Assembly: GCF_038618305.1 (NCBI RefSeq)
Contig: NZ_CP152017.1
Location: 2,643,501-2,707,500, forward strand
Length of the DNA: 64,000 nt
Reading direction: 5' to 3'
From: Sporosarcina sp. FSL K6-2383
GTDB taxonomy: Bacteria; Bacillota; Bacilli; Bacillales_A; Planococcaceae
Shown here: positions 45,666 through 59,000 of the stretch, in pieces
How positions within the stretch are numbered: the first letter of the stretch is position 1
How the letters are laid out: each line of letters starts with the position of its first letter
The notes under the pieces: model-generated
What the model was told of the DNA's origin: nothing
The model's database searches: none
The model's input: the letters and a program-made list of their open reading frames with translations, nothing else
Position numbers and translations under genes: made by a program

Positions 45666-46141
45666 CAAAAATTATCCATCGCTTGTGAAGTAAGACGTTC
45701 CTCCACTTTTGGTGGTAGTGCCGACACTGTTCCTGAAATGACAATCCCTTGTTGCTCATCACGAGCTTCTACCGAAATATCAATACGATTATCTTCTCTA
45801 GTCACACGGGTCACCTCGAACAGAAACTCAATCGTCGAATAGTGATAGACAGGTTTTTGGAATGTTAGGTGCTGTTCCACAACATGTGAGCCCGGGCCTG
45901 GCAAATATTTTGAAATAGCCGAGGTTACAATTCCAGTCAGCATAATGGTTGGTACAATTGGTTTTTCAAAAGTAGTCTGCGAAGCGTAATCATGCTGAAT
46001 ATAAAGCGGGTTACTATCATTCGTTAACCCTAGGTAAAGTAGTAGGTCTTTATCTTCTATTTTTTCTGTCAACTTTAACTTTTCTCCAACAGTAATATCT
46101 TCAATCTTTCTTCCAAGACGTCTTTTCTTTCCAAGTATCAA
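45665..46141 (-). CDS. MaoC-like hot-dog dehydratase domain protein
   Basis: 158 residues of the MaoC/hot-dog fold. The hydratase-like motif NDSNPLYIQHDYA lies near residue 42, holding the Asp/Asn and His positions of R-specific enoyl-CoA hydratases, and later PTIMLTGIVTSAIS. The substrate is unknown. The TTG start follows GGGGG by seven bases. It overlaps phoP and sits where B. subtilis has mdh (malate dehydrogenase), which is absent from this locus. Confidence 0.82.
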   Translation of the reverse strand: MILGKKRRLGRKIEDITVGEKLKLTEKIEDKDLLLYLGLTNDSNPLYIQHDYASQTTFEKPIVPTIMLTGIVTSAISKYLPGPGSHVVEQHLTFQKPVYHYSTIEFLFEVTRVTREDNRIDISVEARDEQQGIVISGTVSALPPKVEERLTSQAMDNF

Positions 46142-46191
46142 CGTGCTTCCCCCTTTAGATATACTCGAACACTATAAGTTTAACAATAATC

Positions 46192-46227
46192 AGAAAAAAA
46201 ATCGAGTAGCATCTGCTACTCGATTTT
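46192..46227 (-). terminator. icd terminator
   Basis: AAAATCGAGTAGCA/TGCTACTCGATTTT, with eight T residues following on the minus strand. It separates citZ-icd from maoC-phoPR. Confidence 0.9.
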
Positions 46228-46264
46228 CAAATTATGTACGAAGGGGAAATATCCCCCTTCAACA

Positions 46265-47533
46265 TTATAGGTTTTTGATCAATTCATTAGCAAATTCTGA
46301 AGCTTTTACTTCAGTAGCACCGTCCATTAGACGTGCAAAGTCGTAAGTAACAACTTTAGATGCAATTGTATGTTCAATTGAAGCTGTGATCATTGCTGCA
46401 GCTTCGTTCCATCCAAGGTGTTCAAGCATTAAAACACCTGAAAGAAGAACTGAAGATGGGTTTACTTTATCAAGACCTGCATATTTCGGTGCAGTACCGT
46501 GTGTTGCTTCAAAGATTGCATGGCCTGTATCGTAGTTAATGTTCGCACCAGGTGCGATACCGATTCCACCAACTTGTGCAGCAAGTGCATCAGAAATATA
46601 GTCACCATTCAAGTTCATTGTTGCAACAACATCAAACTCTTTTGGACGTGTCAAGATTTGTTGTAGGAAGATGTCAGCAATTGCATCTTTAACGATGATT
46701 TTGCCTGCTGCTTCAGCATCTGATTGAGCTTTGTTCGCGGCTTCTGTTCCTTCAGCTTCTTGAATTTTGTCATATTGGTTCCAAGTAAATACTTTATCGC
46801 CAAATTCTTGTTCAGCCACTTCATAGCCCCAGTTTTTGAACGCGCCTTCCGTGAACTTCATGATGTTACCTTTATGAACAAGCGTCAATGATTTGCGGCC
46901 TTCTTTGATGATGTAGTTAAGAGCAGCACGCACTAGACGTTTTGTACCATCTTCAGAAATCGGCTTAATACCGATTCCAGAAGTTTCTGGGAAACGGATA
47001 TTTTTAACGCCCATTTCATTTTGCAAGAAATTAATCATTTTCTTAGCTTCCGGCGTACCTTCTTTGTATTCAATTCCTGCATAAATATCTTCTGTGTTTT
47101 CACGGAAAATAACCATATCACAGTCTTCTGGACGCTTAACGGGTGAAGGAACCCCTTCAAAGTAACGCACTGGACGTAAGCAAGTGTAAAGATCCAACTC
47201 TTGGCGAAGTGCAACGTTCAATGAACGGAAACCGCCACCGATTGGTGTTGTAAGAGGTCCTTTAATAGCGATCAAATACTCTTCGATTGTGTCAAGTGTT
47301 TCTTGTGGTAGCCATTCGCCCGTTTCGTTGAATGCTTTCTCTCCTGCAAGAACTTCTTTCCATACAAGTTTTTTCTTGCCGTCGTACGCTTTGTCTACAG
47401 CCGCTTCAAGTACACGTGATGCCGCATGCCAAATATCCGGTCCAGTACCGTCACCGATAATGAAAGGAATTGTTGCGTGATCTGGAACATTTAGTACACC
47501 GTTAGTTACTGTAATTTTTCCACCGTTAGTCAT
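46265..47533 (-). CDS. icd: Isocitrate dehydrogenase (NADP)
   Basis: 422 residues, TCA cycle enzyme forming 2-oxoglutarate. Visible family motifs: [20 protein letters not shown] (substrate Ser and Arg, near 110), YAGIEY near 162, and [20 protein letters not shown] near 310. GGAGG precedes the ATG. It follows citZ by about 90 bases, so the two are probably one operon. Confidence 0.97.
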   Translation of the reverse strand: MTNGGKITVTNGVLNVPDHATIPFIIGDGTGPDIWHAASRVLEAAVDKAYDGKKKLVWKEVLAGEKAFNETGEWLPQETLDTIEEYLIAIKGPLTTPIGGGFRSLNVALRQELDLYTCLRPVRYFEGVPSPVKRPEDCDMVIFRENTEDIYAGIEYKEGTPEAKKMINFLQNEMGVKNIRFPETSGIGIKPISEDGTKRLVRAALNYIIKEGRKSLTLVHKGNIMKFTEGAFKNWGYEVAEQEFGDKVFTWNQYDKIQEAEGTEAANKAQSDAEAAGKIIVKDAIADIFLQQILTRPKEFDVVATMNLNGDYISDALAAQVGGIGIAPGANINYDTGHAIFEATHGTAPKYAGLDKVNPSSVLLSGVLMLEHLGWNEAAAMITASIEHTIASKVVTYDFARLMDGATEVKASEFANELIKNL

Positions 47534-47623
47534 GAATAATTTCCTCCTAATTTCAAAATCATAGGGCTGACATATGAATACGCCGCCCCACAGTTAGTCA
47601 ATACCTTACTGCTTCATTTCTTG

Positions 47624-48742
47624 TTATTTACGATCGTTAATCGGTACATATTTCTGCATACCCGGTCCAATATAGTCTGCACGTGGACGAATCAAACGAT
47701 TGTTTGCATATTGCTCAAGAATGTGCGCAATCCAACCAGATACGCGGGAAACTGCAAAAATAGGTGTGAATAAATCATGATCGATATCAAGTGAATGGTA
47801 TACCGATGCCGAATAGAAGTCTACGTTCGGTGGTAGATTCTTTTCACCCGTAACAATTGCTTCGATTTGATTTGACATATTGTAGTATTTCTCTTCACCG
47901 CGTAATGTTGTCAACTTTTTAGACATCGCACGTAGATGCTTCGCACGCGGGTCACCTTTACGGTATACACGATGCCCGAAGCCCATGATTTTTTCTTTGT
48001 TTGCTAGTTTTTCACGGATGTAAGGCTCTACATTTTCTTCAGAACCGATTTCCATTAACATTTTCATCACTTGCTCGTTTGCACCACCATGAAGTGGTCC
48101 TTTAAGTGCACCAATCGCAGCTGTTACGCCAGAGTACACATCGGAAAGTGTTGCAACACAGACACGCGCTGTGAACGTCGATGCATTTAATTCGTGGTCA
48201 GCATGAAGAACTAATGCTTTGTCGAATGCTTCGATTGCAATTGCTGCTGGTTCTTTACCAGAAAGCATGTAAAGGAAGTTTTCAGCATAACCAATACCCG
48301 CTTTTGGAGCAACTGGCTCAAGACCTTTACGAATACGAGCAAATGAAGTAACGATTGTCGCAATTTTAGCTTGAAGCTTAATCGCTTTTTCGTAGTTAGC
48401 TTCATCAGACATATCTTCAGCTTTATCATCGTATAATCCTAGAAGTGAGACAGCTGTACGAAGTGCCGCCATCGGATGTACTTCTTGGATTGGATACGTT
48501 TTAAAATGATTAAGTACTTCTTGAGGAACAGCCATATGATCTGCTAGCTGTTTTTTCAGTTCCGCAAGCTCATCCTCTTTTGGAAGACGTTGATGCCATA
48601 GAAGATAAATGACTTCTTCAAAACTGGCATTCTCTGCGAGATCGTCAATATCATAGCCGACATATGTAAGTGTGTCATCAATAATTGAACTGATTGCTGA
48701 CTGTGTCGCTACGACTCCTTCCAACCCTTTGGTTGATGTCAT
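47624..48742 (-). CDS. citZ: Citrate synthase
   Basis: 372 residues, the short Gram-positive type. Catalytic residues lie in LHADHELNASTF (first His), GPLHGGANEQV and GFGHRVYRKGDPRA (second His), and in the Asp of NVDFYSASVYH. It condenses acetyl-CoA and oxaloacetate. AAAGGAG precedes the ATG. A sigma-A promoter at 48844-48872 has a cre-like site on the start point, which suggests repression by CcpA on good sugars. Confidence 0.97.
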   Translation of the reverse strand: MTSTKGLEGVVATQSAISSIIDDTLTYVGYDIDDLAENASFEEVIYLLWHQRLPKEDELAELKKQLADHMAVPQEVLNHFKTYPIQEVHPMAALRTAVSLLGLYDDKAEDMSDEANYEKAIKLQAKIATIVTSFARIRKGLEPVAPKAGIGYAENFLYMLSGKEPAAIAIEAFDKALVLHADHELNASTFTARVCVATLSDVYSGVTAAIGALKGPLHGGANEQVMKMLMEIGSEENVEPYIREKLANKEKIMGFGHRVYRKGDPRAKHLRAMSKKLTTLRGEEKYYNMSNQIEAIVTGEKNLPPNVDFYSASVYHSLDIDHDLFTPIFAVSRVSGWIAHILEQYANNRLIRPRADYIGPGMQKYVPINDRK

Positions 48743-48822
48743 ATAAATCGCTCCTTCTTTCAGTGTAGCCGTTCATTCCTAAAAAAAGAAGGACGGCCAG
48801 TCTGCTAATAATAATATACTAT

Positions 48823-48838
48823 CTAAAAACGCTTACAA
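48823..48838 (-). promoter_or_regulatory. cre-like site at the citZ transcription start
   Basis: Minus-strand TTGTAAGCGTTTTTAG matches the cre pattern WTGNNARCGNWWWCAW at 14 of 16 positions and would cover the predicted +1 near 48837, a repressing position. Confidence 0.55.
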
Positions 48839-48843
48839 CGACC

Positions 48844-48872
48844 ATTATAATCAATTTCGTCATCTTTGTGAA
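48844..48872 (-). promoter_or_regulatory. Sigma-A promoter of citZ-icd
   Basis: TTCACA, a 17-base spacer and TATAAT (perfect -10) on the minus strand, leaving a leader of about 95 bases before citZ. Confidence 0.65.
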
Positions 48873-48920
48873 TGGTTACGCTTATTTTTGTTTTTATATT
48901 TGTAAAAAGGGGGGAGATAA

Positions 48921-49895
48921 ATGGCTACAAACCGCGACAAGCAACAGACTTTCCAATTAATATTATTTAAATGGCTACCTGTTATTATGACAGCAATTCT
49001 TTTCTTTTTTGTCCCTCCTGCTGCCATCGCAGTCATTATTGCCTATTTTACTGCACCCATTTTGGTGTCTTTACGCACCATGATAAAACTGCCTTTAACG
49101 ATTGCAACACTATTCGTTATGACCCTAATCATATTCCTATTTAGTACATTTACCTTCGTCGCACTTCACGGATTAATGGACACGATTCCCGCTATTGAGC
49201 GTCATATTGCGCCGTTCACAAAAAATACCAATATCGCGGGGAAGCTATTCGTTTTTCTTGAAGATAAAGTTGTTCAATATGGACATGCCATACTGGAATA
49301 TGCTGTCACAATGATTAGCATGATATTCCAACAGTTGTTTAGCCTTTTTATATTCCTTATCGCTTATTTCTTTGCACTTCGCGAATCTGGAAAAAATCGG
49401 TTTTGGTTTCTAGTCTATTTTCCCGCCAAAGTCCGCCAACCTGCAAAAAGGATGTTTACAAAAGCTGGGCAACTAATTGGCACGTTCATAGCCGTGGAAA
49501 TGCGGCTATTCTTCCTCACCTTTTTAATTATCACCGCTGGGTTCTTCTTTCTTCGATTCACTTCACCCATTGGTATGGCGTTTTTAATTTCACTTGCAGA
49601 CAGCCTTCCCTTTCTCGGAATTGGCTTGTTCCTGCTACCTATGGCAGCATTTTTCATCTATACAAATAATCTTTATGTTGGAATTACGCTTATTTTGCTC
49701 TATTTGTTTACGATGATTACCCGTCAAATGGCCGAATCATATATGTGGGCCTCCACGTTCCAATTAAAACCAATCCATGCGTTTTTCATTACTGCATGCT
49801 CAGTTTACTTATTCGGATTACCCGGCATTTTACTCACACCGTTTTTATTATTTGCCGCCCTGAAAATTAAACAACATCCCTTGTTCACATCATAA
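48921..49895 (+). CDS. ytvI: AI-2E family membrane protein (YtvI-like)
   Basis: 324 residues with about seven to eight membrane segments in the AI-2E/PerM pattern, including the conserved region SLADSLPFLGIGLFLLPMA near 232. In B. subtilis the ytvI gene also lies divergent from citZ and is listed as a sporulation membrane protein; its transport role is unproven. GGGGGGAG precedes the ATG. Its end overlaps the convergent fxsA end by 11 bases. Confidence 0.82.
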   Translation: MATNRDKQQTFQLILFKWLPVIMTAILFFFVPPAAIAVIIAYFTAPILVSLRTMIKLPLTIATLFVMTLIIFLFSTFTFVALHGLMDTIPAIERHIAPFTKNTNIAGKLFVFLEDKVVQYGHAILEYAVTMISMIFQQLFSLFIFLIAYFFALRESGKNRFWFLVYFPAKVRQPAKRMFTKAGQLIGTFIAVEMRLFFLTFLIITAGFFFLRFTSPIGMAFLISLADSLPFLGIGLFLLPMAAFFIYTNNLYVGITLILLYLFTMITRQMAESYMWASTFQLKPIHAFFITACSVYLFGLPGILLTPFLLFAALKIKQHPLFTS

Positions 49896-50268
49896 TGATA
49901 CGGCCATTTTTCATTTTGTTATAAATCCACTTTTGGATAAAAGGACGAATGAAGTTTCTCGGTCCTTTGAATAACAGCATTATCCCAACAATATCTGTTA
50001 TAAAGCCAGGCATGATGAGCAAGATACCACCAAAAAAAATACAGACACTGTCAATCAGGGCATTCCCCGGTGTTTCCATTGTCGCCATTCGAGTTCTCAG
50101 CTCATTCCACGCTTTCATCCCTTGCCGTTTCGCCATGTAAGCACCACCTACACCTGTTAGTAGGATGATAGCAATCGTAGGGAAAAGACCTAGCGTTTTC
50201 CCTGAATAGATTAGCAAAGCGAGCTCCGCAGTTGGAATTGCAATAAAGGAAAGAATTAGCCATTTCAT
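49885..50268 (-). CDS. fxsA: FxsA family membrane protein
   Basis: 127 residues with membrane segments at about 3-20, 25-45 and 72-98 and a basic tail. The FxsA pattern ELALLIYSGKTLGLFPTI and GFITDIVGIMLLF is present. In E. coli overproduced FxsA relieves phage T7 exclusion by F; its native role is unclear. AGGAGG precedes the ATG. Convergent overlap with ytvI. The dispersed element lies in its leader. Confidence 0.88.
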   Translation of the reverse strand: MKWLILSFIAIPTAELALLIYSGKTLGLFPTIAIILLTGVGGAYMAKRQGMKAWNELRTRMATMETPGNALIDSVCIFFGGILLIMPGFITDIVGIMLLFKGPRNFIRPFIQKWIYNKMKNGRIIMM

Positions 50269-50290
50269 ATTGTAGTCGACCTCCTAATTA

Positions 50291-50422
50291 TCAATCACGC
50301 CTCAGCGTGATTGCGTCCAGATTTTGAATTGAGCTTGCTCAATTAACTCCTTTCAAAATCTGTGACATCCGCCGGTGGCTTTCACTTAATTCAGCAAATG
50401 TATTTGTGCTGAATTAAGTGAA
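50291..50422 (+). repeat. Three-hairpin dispersed element, copy 4
   Basis: Hairpin 1 ATCACGCC/AGCGTGAT, hairpin 2 CAGATTTTGAATTGAGC against GCTCAATT and TTCAAAATCTG, hairpin 3 16 bp (50381-50396 and 50407-50422). Hairpin 3 touches the pyk terminator; hairpin 1 ends shortly before the fxsA ribosome binding site. Confidence 0.82.
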
Positions 50423-50460
50423 AAGGCTGCTTACCGACCAATTCGGAAGCAGCCTTTACT
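50421..50460 (-). terminator. pyk terminator
   Basis: AAAGGCTGCTT/AAGCAGCCTTT with inner CCGA/TCGG, 13 bases past the pyk stop; a short T tract runs into the dispersed element. Confidence 0.8.
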
Positions 50461-50472
50461 AATTACTGATTA

Positions 50473-52233
50473 TTACAGGACACTTGCATGTCCGTTATAA
50501 ATCACACCAGATTCAGCATCCATTGTCACTTCGTTACCATGCTTAATCAGTTTTGTTGCATTTTCAACGCCTACAATAACAGGGATACCTAAACTAAGTC
50601 CTACGACTGCCGCATGACTAGTGAGTCCACCTTCTTCTGTAATGAGTCCAGCACACTTTTCAATAGCAGGCATCATATCCCGATCCGAACCAACTGTAAC
50701 AAGAATAGCACCTGTTGTATCAAGCGCTAGTGCCTCTGCTGCATTTCTGGCAACAACCGTACGACCAAATGCAGTCGTTCTACCAATTCCTTGCCCGCGT
50801 GCAAGTTGATCGCCCACAACTTGAATTTTCATCAAGTTCGTCGTTCCAGCTTCACCGACTGGGACCCCGGCAGTAATAATCACTACATCACCATGACCAA
50901 CATATTGATGCTTAATACTCTCTTCAACAGACTCCTGCAAAACCTCATCAATAGAAGTTACTTTTTTACCCACAATCGGATAGACGCCCCAAACAAGTGA
51001 CAGTTTTCTTGAGCATAATTCAGTAGATGTCACCGCAATAACTGGGCAACCCGGACGGTATTTAGCAATCATCTTAGCTGTATGACCACTTTCGGTCGGT
51101 GCAAGAACTGCTTTCACTTTTAAGTTAATAGCTGTGTAGGCCGCTGCTTGCCCAATCGCATCTGTCATATTACCATGTTTTTCACGACGTCGAGTTGATA
51201 CGACTGAACGATAGTCAATTGCATCTTCTGTTGTCGTAGCAATACGATCCATTGTGCGGACTGATTCAACTGGATACAAACCTGCCGCTGTTTCTCCCGA
51301 CAACATAATAGCGTCGGAGCCATCCATAATGGCATTCGCAACGTCACTCGCTTCTGCACGTGTAGGACGCGGGTTACGTTGCATTGAATCGAGCATTTGT
51401 GTAGCAGTAATAACCGGTTTACCTGCCTGATTACATTTTTTAATAAGATCTTTCTGTACAATAGGTACTTCCTCTGCTGGAATTTCGACCCCAAGATCAC
51501 CACGCGCAACCATTAAACCGTCAGACACATTAATGATTTCATCAATATTATCAACGCCTTCTTGGTTTTCAATTTTAGGAATAATTTGCAAATGAGCCCC
51601 GTCATTTGCTTCTAAGATTTCACGAATTTCCATGACATCAGAAGCACGTCGAACAAATGATGCTGCAATGAAATCGACACCTTCTTGAATCCCAAACAAA
51701 ATATCTGCTGCATCCTTGTCTGTAATTCCAGGAAGCTGTACCGAAACACCCGGGACATTGACACCTTTTTTATTCTTTAATGTACCTGAATTGATAACAA
51801 GTGTCTGGATAAGCCCTTGCGCTTCATCTTTTCCTGTTACCTCTAATTGTATGAGTCCATCATCCAGTAAAATAACTGAGCCTACTTCAACATCTTCAAT
51901 TAGTTTTTCATAGCTAACAGAGAATACGCTTTGATTCCCTTCGACTTCTTGCATAGAAATAGCAACATGTTGTCCCGTGACCAGATCAACTTCGCCATTT
52001 TTCATAGAATGTGTTCGGATTTCAGGGCCTTTTGTATCTAACAAAATACCGACCACTTTACCTTTTTCATGGGCCACTTTTCGAATCGTATCGATACGCG
52101 CCTTATGCTCTGCATGATCTCCATGTGAAAAATTCAACCTTGCAACATTCATCCCCGCGTCAATCAGTTGCCCTAATATTTCTGGTGACTCACTTGCAGG
52201 ACCAATTGTACAAACTATTTTCGTCTTTCTCAT
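50473..52233 (-). CDS. pyk: Pyruvate kinase
   Basis: 586 residues: the standard barrel and allosteric domains ([10 protein letters not shown] at the start, [12 protein letters not shown] near 240, TATQMLDSM near 275) plus the extra C-terminal PEP-utilising-like domain of Bacilli ([20 protein letters not shown] near 535). It makes pyruvate and ATP from PEP. AAAGGGG precedes the ATG. It lies after pfkA on the same strand, giving the accD-accA-pfkA-pyk order of B. subtilis. Confidence 0.97.
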   Translation of the reverse strand: MRKTKIVCTIGPASESPEILGQLIDAGMNVARLNFSHGDHAEHKARIDTIRKVAHEKGKVVGILLDTKGPEIRTHSMKNGEVDLVTGQHVAISMQEVEGNQSVFSVSYEKLIEDVEVGSVILLDDGLIQLEVTGKDEAQGLIQTLVINSGTLKNKKGVNVPGVSVQLPGITDKDAADILFGIQEGVDFIAASFVRRASDVMEIREILEANDGAHLQIIPKIENQEGVDNIDEIINVSDGLMVARGDLGVEIPAEEVPIVQKDLIKKCNQAGKPVITATQMLDSMQRNPRPTRAEASDVANAIMDGSDAIMLSGETAAGLYPVESVRTMDRIATTTEDAIDYRSVVSTRRREKHGNMTDAIGQAAAYTAINLKVKAVLAPTESGHTAKMIAKYRPGCPVIAVTSTELCSRKLSLVWGVYPIVGKKVTSIDEVLQESVEESIKHQYVGHGDVVIITAGVPVGEAGTTNLMKIQVVGDQLARGQGIGRTTAFGRTVVARNAAEALALDTTGAILVTVGSDRDMMPAIEKCAGLITEEGGLTSHAAVVGLSLGIPVIVGVENATKLIKHGNEVTMDAESGVIYNGHASVL

Positions 52234-52359
52234 CTATTCTCGCCCCTTTTCCAATGATAAAACCATTCAGATAGATCTTTTGAAATAAATTTTCCAAATA
52301 ACGCTCGGTGCTTGGGAAAGTCTCCCGCGCATTGGTCACATAAAATTATTAGTTCTATA

Positions 52360-54347
<1,988 letters not shown>

Positions 54348-54348
54348 C

Positions 54349-55209
54349 TCACTTCGCCTCCTTCGTATGAAGTCGAGCAATTTTAGCCAATGTATTTTTC
54401 ATATCATTACGATGAACAACCGCATCCAGTTGTCCATGATCCAACAAAAACTCAGCCGTTTGGAAGTCTTCCGGTAACTTCTCCCTAACTGTTTGTTCAA
54501 TAACTCGTCGACCAGCAAACCCAATAAGCGCTTTCGGCTCTGCGATATTAATATCACCTACGGATGCAAAGCTAGCCGACACACCGCCCGTTGTTGGATA
54601 GGTCATGACAGAAATATATAGCAAGCCTTTCGTAGCATGGCGATTCAGTGCAACACTCGTTTTCGCCATTTGCATAAGCGATAATACACCTTCTTGCATA
54701 CGAGCACCGCCACTCGCCGAAAAGATAATCATTGGAATACCAAGCATTGTTGCCTTTTCAATCGCACGTGTAATTTTCTCACCGACAACTGAGCCCATTG
54801 ATCCCATGCGGAAATGGGCATCCATAATCGCAACGGCTACTTCATAGCCATCAATTTTCCCAGTTCCTGTTAAGACTGCTTCATTTAGCCCTGTTTTCTT
54901 AGCATCCGATTCAATCTTTTCCGTATACGCTGGAAATTGGAGTGGATTTTCAGTTTTCAGATGATTGTCGATGGACTCAAAAGTGCCTTCATCAAATAAG
55001 CAATCTACACGCTCTGCCGCCGTCATTTTTAAGTGATGATCACATTTCGGGCAAACCTTTAATGTTTTCATTAAATCCTTTGTTAAAATAATATTTTTAC
55101 ATTGCGGACATTTTGTCATAATTCCTTCAGGCACATCATTTTTTGCATCATCAGAAGGTATCGTTATCGGATGCCTTTTTTTATTTTTCATGAATATATC
55201 GCGAATCAT
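54349..55209 (-). CDS. accD: Acetyl-CoA carboxylase, carboxyltransferase subunit beta
   Basis: 286 residues with the N-terminal zinc ribbon ([15 protein letters not shown]) at about 32-55 and the carboxyltransferase core ([19 protein letters not shown] near 160, [15 protein letters not shown] near 195). It pairs with AccA downstream. The start is ATG 55207-55209 after GAGGGG. Its 5' end overlaps the upstream FadR-like gene by 29 bases, which suggests coupled expression. Confidence 0.95.
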   Translation of the reverse strand: MIRDIFMKNKKRHPITIPSDDAKNDVPEGIMTKCPQCKNIILTKDLMKTLKVCPKCDHHLKMTAAERVDCLFDEGTFESIDNHLKTENPLQFPAYTEKIESDAKKTGLNEAVLTGTGKIDGYEVAVAIMDAHFRMGSMGSVVGEKITRAIEKATMLGIPMIIFSASGGARMQEGVLSLMQMAKTSVALNRHATKGLLYISVMTYPTTGGVSASFASVGDINIAEPKALIGFAGRRVIEQTVREKLPEDFQTAEFLLDHGQLDAVVHRNDMKNTLAKIARLHTKEAK

Positions 55210-55864
55210 TACTATTTTCCCCTCTTTCACCTTCAACTAGTTCTATCCATTTCGAATAGGCTTGCAACGCATTCAATTCATCACCATCGAGCACATTTTG
55301 AAGCAGACCTTTTACGATGTTATTTTCATCGGCTGCTGTCATTTCACCGTAAGGGACCTTACTATATTGTTTCAATAAAAACCAGATTTTAAGCGACAAT
55401 CTATTGCCAGTCGCAACAATCATTTCACGAATGAGATCCTCTCGAAGAATTTGCCCATCTGTTTCAATTTTAACGAGTAAACTTTCCCATACAGGCAAAC
55501 TGCGTAGTGACCTATCCCTACATACTAACATTAGCGCAGCTGTTTCGTGAATCTGTCTTGTTTCTTGCACATCAATGAGTGATTTCGGTTGCTGCATGAT
55601 AAATGCGGCCAGTACTTCAACAAGCTGATGCTTTTGGAAATCGACGAGAAACGTCCCTTCTCCACGACGTGTTTCAATCAATCCAAGCAGCTCCAAACTA
55701 CGCAACGCTTCGCGGATTGTCGATCTTCCGGCTTGTAGACGTTCCACCAATTCTCGCTCTGATGGTAGTTTTCCACCCGTTTTAATGCCCTCTTCTTTAA
55801 TAATTGTTCTAAGTTCACCGACAATATCGAGGAACATCTTCGATGACGGTTTTGGATTTTGCAT
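55181..55864 (-). CDS. FadR-family (GntR) transcriptional regulator
   Basis: 227 residues: a GntR winged helix ([20 protein letters not shown] near 33-52, [12 protein letters not shown] near 62) and a helical C-terminal ligand-binding domain of FCD type. It overlaps the start of accD by 29 bases and lies upstream of the fatty acid synthesis genes, so lipid-linked control is a reasonable guess. FCD regulators more often bind organic acids. GAGGGG precedes the ATG. Confidence 0.85.
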   Translation of the reverse strand: MQNPKPSSKMFLDIVGELRTIIKEEGIKTGGKLPSERELVERLQAGRSTIREALRSLELLGLIETRRGEGTFLVDFQKHQLVEVLAAFIMQQPKSLIDVQETRQIHETAALMLVCRDRSLRSLPVWESLLVKIETDGQILREDLIREMIVATGNRLSLKIWFLLKQYSKVPYGEMTAADENNIVKGLLQNVLDGDELNALQAYSKWIELVEGERGENSNDSRYIHEK

Positions 55865-56022
55865 ACATGAACCCCTCTGGATAATGAAATAAACAAATGA
55901 AACAAAAAGTGGTCAGACCACTTCTTTCTATAGCATACAGAAAAGAGGGCGTGGCGTAAAGTGAAAGATGGGAACTTCCCAATTCTAAAAAGAGGCTTGT
56001 CTTTATTGCACAAGCCCCTTTG

Positions 56023-59000
56023 TTATTCTTTTAACTGTTGCACAATTATTTGCGGCTTCCCTCTGTGACGTTCCACAGTCCCTAGCAGTTGAATAATGGT
56101 CATTTCAACTAACCGGTTAACCGAGGATGCATATTGTCTCGGGAAAAAGGTACACGAAATATCTGCCGTTTCATCTTGGATGGTGACAAATGCCATCGCT
56201 TCTCCTTTCTTCGTCCGAATTAGTTTAATATCTGTAATGAGGCCAGCAATTTTCACTTGCTCACGATCCTTAGCGCTAGCTAACGTTGCAATCGCGTTAA
56301 ATTCTTCGCCTGCTGCTCTTTTTACTTCTGTAACAGGGTGATCCGAAAGATAGAAGCCAAGCACCTCTTTTTCAGATTCAAGTATTTCCATACGCTCCTG
56401 ATCGTTAGCAGGCGAATACTTCGGACTAGCTTCCCCGCCAAATAACTGGTGACTGATTGCCCCTTTGATAGATGCGAGTAGTACCGACCGCGATTGTCCA
56501 AAATCATCGAGTGCCCCCGCTTTAATGAGAGGAAGGATTGCCTTCTCTGTAAAGGCTTCCACCCCAAGTCCATCTGCCATATCAAATAAAGTTCTCCAGC
56601 TCCCATTGGACTTCCTTGCCTCTTTAAGTGCCCCGAAAAAAACAGGGGTAACACCTTTAATGGCTCCTAACCCCATCCGAATTGCTCCGTTTTCCACGGT
56701 GTACATATATCGACTCTTCTTGACAGACGGCGGAAGAATTTTGACACCATGCGCCTCCGATTCACGCAGTAGCTCCATCGTTTTATGATTGTTACCTGTC
56801 ATCGTTGACAGCAACGCCGCATAAAAATAGGCTGGTTCATTAGCCTTCAAATAAGCAAGCCTGTACGAAATAAGCGAGTATGCTACTGCATGGCTTTTTG
56901 GAAATCCATAATCTGCAAATTTAACAATCAAATCATATACTGCGACAGCTACATTTTCCGGAAACCCATTGTTTACTGCACTTTGCGTAAAATGCGCACG
57001 TTCTTTTTGAAGAATATCTCGATTTTTCTTACTAATGGCCCTTCTCAACAAATCGGCCTCACCCATCGTAAATCCCGCGATTCGAACTGCGATTTGCATA
57101 ATTTGTTCCTGATAAATAATGACGCCATAGGTTTCTTTCAACACCGTTTCCAGCTGTGGATGAAGATACGTGACGCTCTCGCTACCACTTTTCCTGCGGC
57201 TATATAGTGGAATATGATCCATCGGACCCGGACGATACAACGCATTAATAGCAAAAATATCATTAAACGACGTCGGCTGAATAAGTCGTAACGCTTCCCT
57301 CATCCCCTCCGATTCAAACTGAAAAATCCCCGTCATATCACCTTTTCGAAACAGTTCAAATGTTTTTTCGTCATCGAGTGGGATTGCCTCAAAATCCAAG
57401 CGCATACGCTGATCATAGTCAATCATTGAGCGAATTCGATCCAATAAAGTCAAATTGCGCAAGCCTAGAAAATCCATTTTCAATAACCCTTGCGCTTCAA
57501 CATCTCCCATTGGCCATTGCGTGAGGTAAATATCATCTCCCCCACTTTGTAACGGCACAACCTCCACGAGTGGCACAGGCGATAAAATAACACCCGCCGC
57601 ATGTGTCGATGCATTTCGGGGTAGCCCTTCAATCAGCGATGCCGCCTCCAACCATTTACTACGTTCAGGATCTATAGCCATCCAGTCACGTAGTACCTTC
57701 GATTGGACAACAGCTTCCTCCAAAGTCCCCTCATGTCGATTCGGAATCTCCTTCGAAAGAAAAGCCATTTCTTCATTCGAAAAATCAAATACACGTGCCA
57801 CATTACGCGCAACAGATCTGGCAGATAGAGTACCAAATGTAATAATTTGTGCCACATGTGTTTTACCATATTTCTGTGCGACATAATCAATTACTTCAGT
57901 ACGACGGTTATCGGCAAAATCAATATCAATATCAGGCATTGTAATACGGTCTGGATTTAAAAACCTTTCAAATAATAATCCATATTTAAGAGGGTCAACA
58001 TCTGTAATGCCAAGTGCAAAGGCTACAAGCGAGCCTGCTGAAGACCCTCGACCCGGCCCGGTTAGGATGTGATTATCCTTCGCATAGCGCATGAAATCTT
58101 CAACAATGAGGAAATAATCTGCGAAGCCCATGCTACTTATGACCGTTATTTCATAGCGTAGACGTTCCATATAAGCTTCTGTTACTGTTCCAAGCCTTCG
58201 TTGCAAACCTGCGATGCTATTTTTGTTTAATAAAGAGGTAGCTGTTTCTCCTGTCGGAACGGGAAATATCGGCATAAGCGACTTGCTTGGAGGTAAACTA
58301 ACTTCACAGGCTAAGAGCAGTTCGGACATATTTCCAAGCCAGTGTGGTCTATCTGCAAACCATTCGACAAGCTCACTTTCTTCTGGAACATAGGCAGCTT
58401 GCTGCATGACGGTCGGTCTTGCTGGATCATTCAGCTTATACCCTGTTCGAATTGCATCCGCAACTTCATAGGCAAAAGCATCCTCCTGCATAAGATAGCG
58501 AGCTTCATGGACAGCTACAATCATTGTCAGTTCCAGTTCTGCAATTGCTTCAATTGCTTCTTCTTCAGAATGCTTAACACCCCCAGAACGGCTTATTCCA
58601 ATCACAATTTGCGATTTTCCACAATTCGCCAGCAGTTGTTGAAATACATCTGTCGTACGTAATCCATTCCACGAAATATCCGTTAGTGGACAAACGATGA
58701 TACATCCTGAGCTATAGGCCTTTAACCATTGTAACGGTAGTGTTTCGGAGTCTCTGACAGCTACGGCGCTACTCATTTTCAACAAATTATGGTAGCCCTC
58801 ATCATCCTTCGCATATATGTATAGCAAAACGGCTTCTGTCTCGCTGACTTCCACAAAAATAGATAATCCAATAACCGGACGAATTCCATACTTCGTCATC
58901 ACTTTATAAAATGAACGTACTCCATATAATTTAGAGTTGACGATAGCAACAGAGCTAGCCCCTCTCCTCTGTAGAAGTGGGGCTAGTCGATCGAGTTTTA

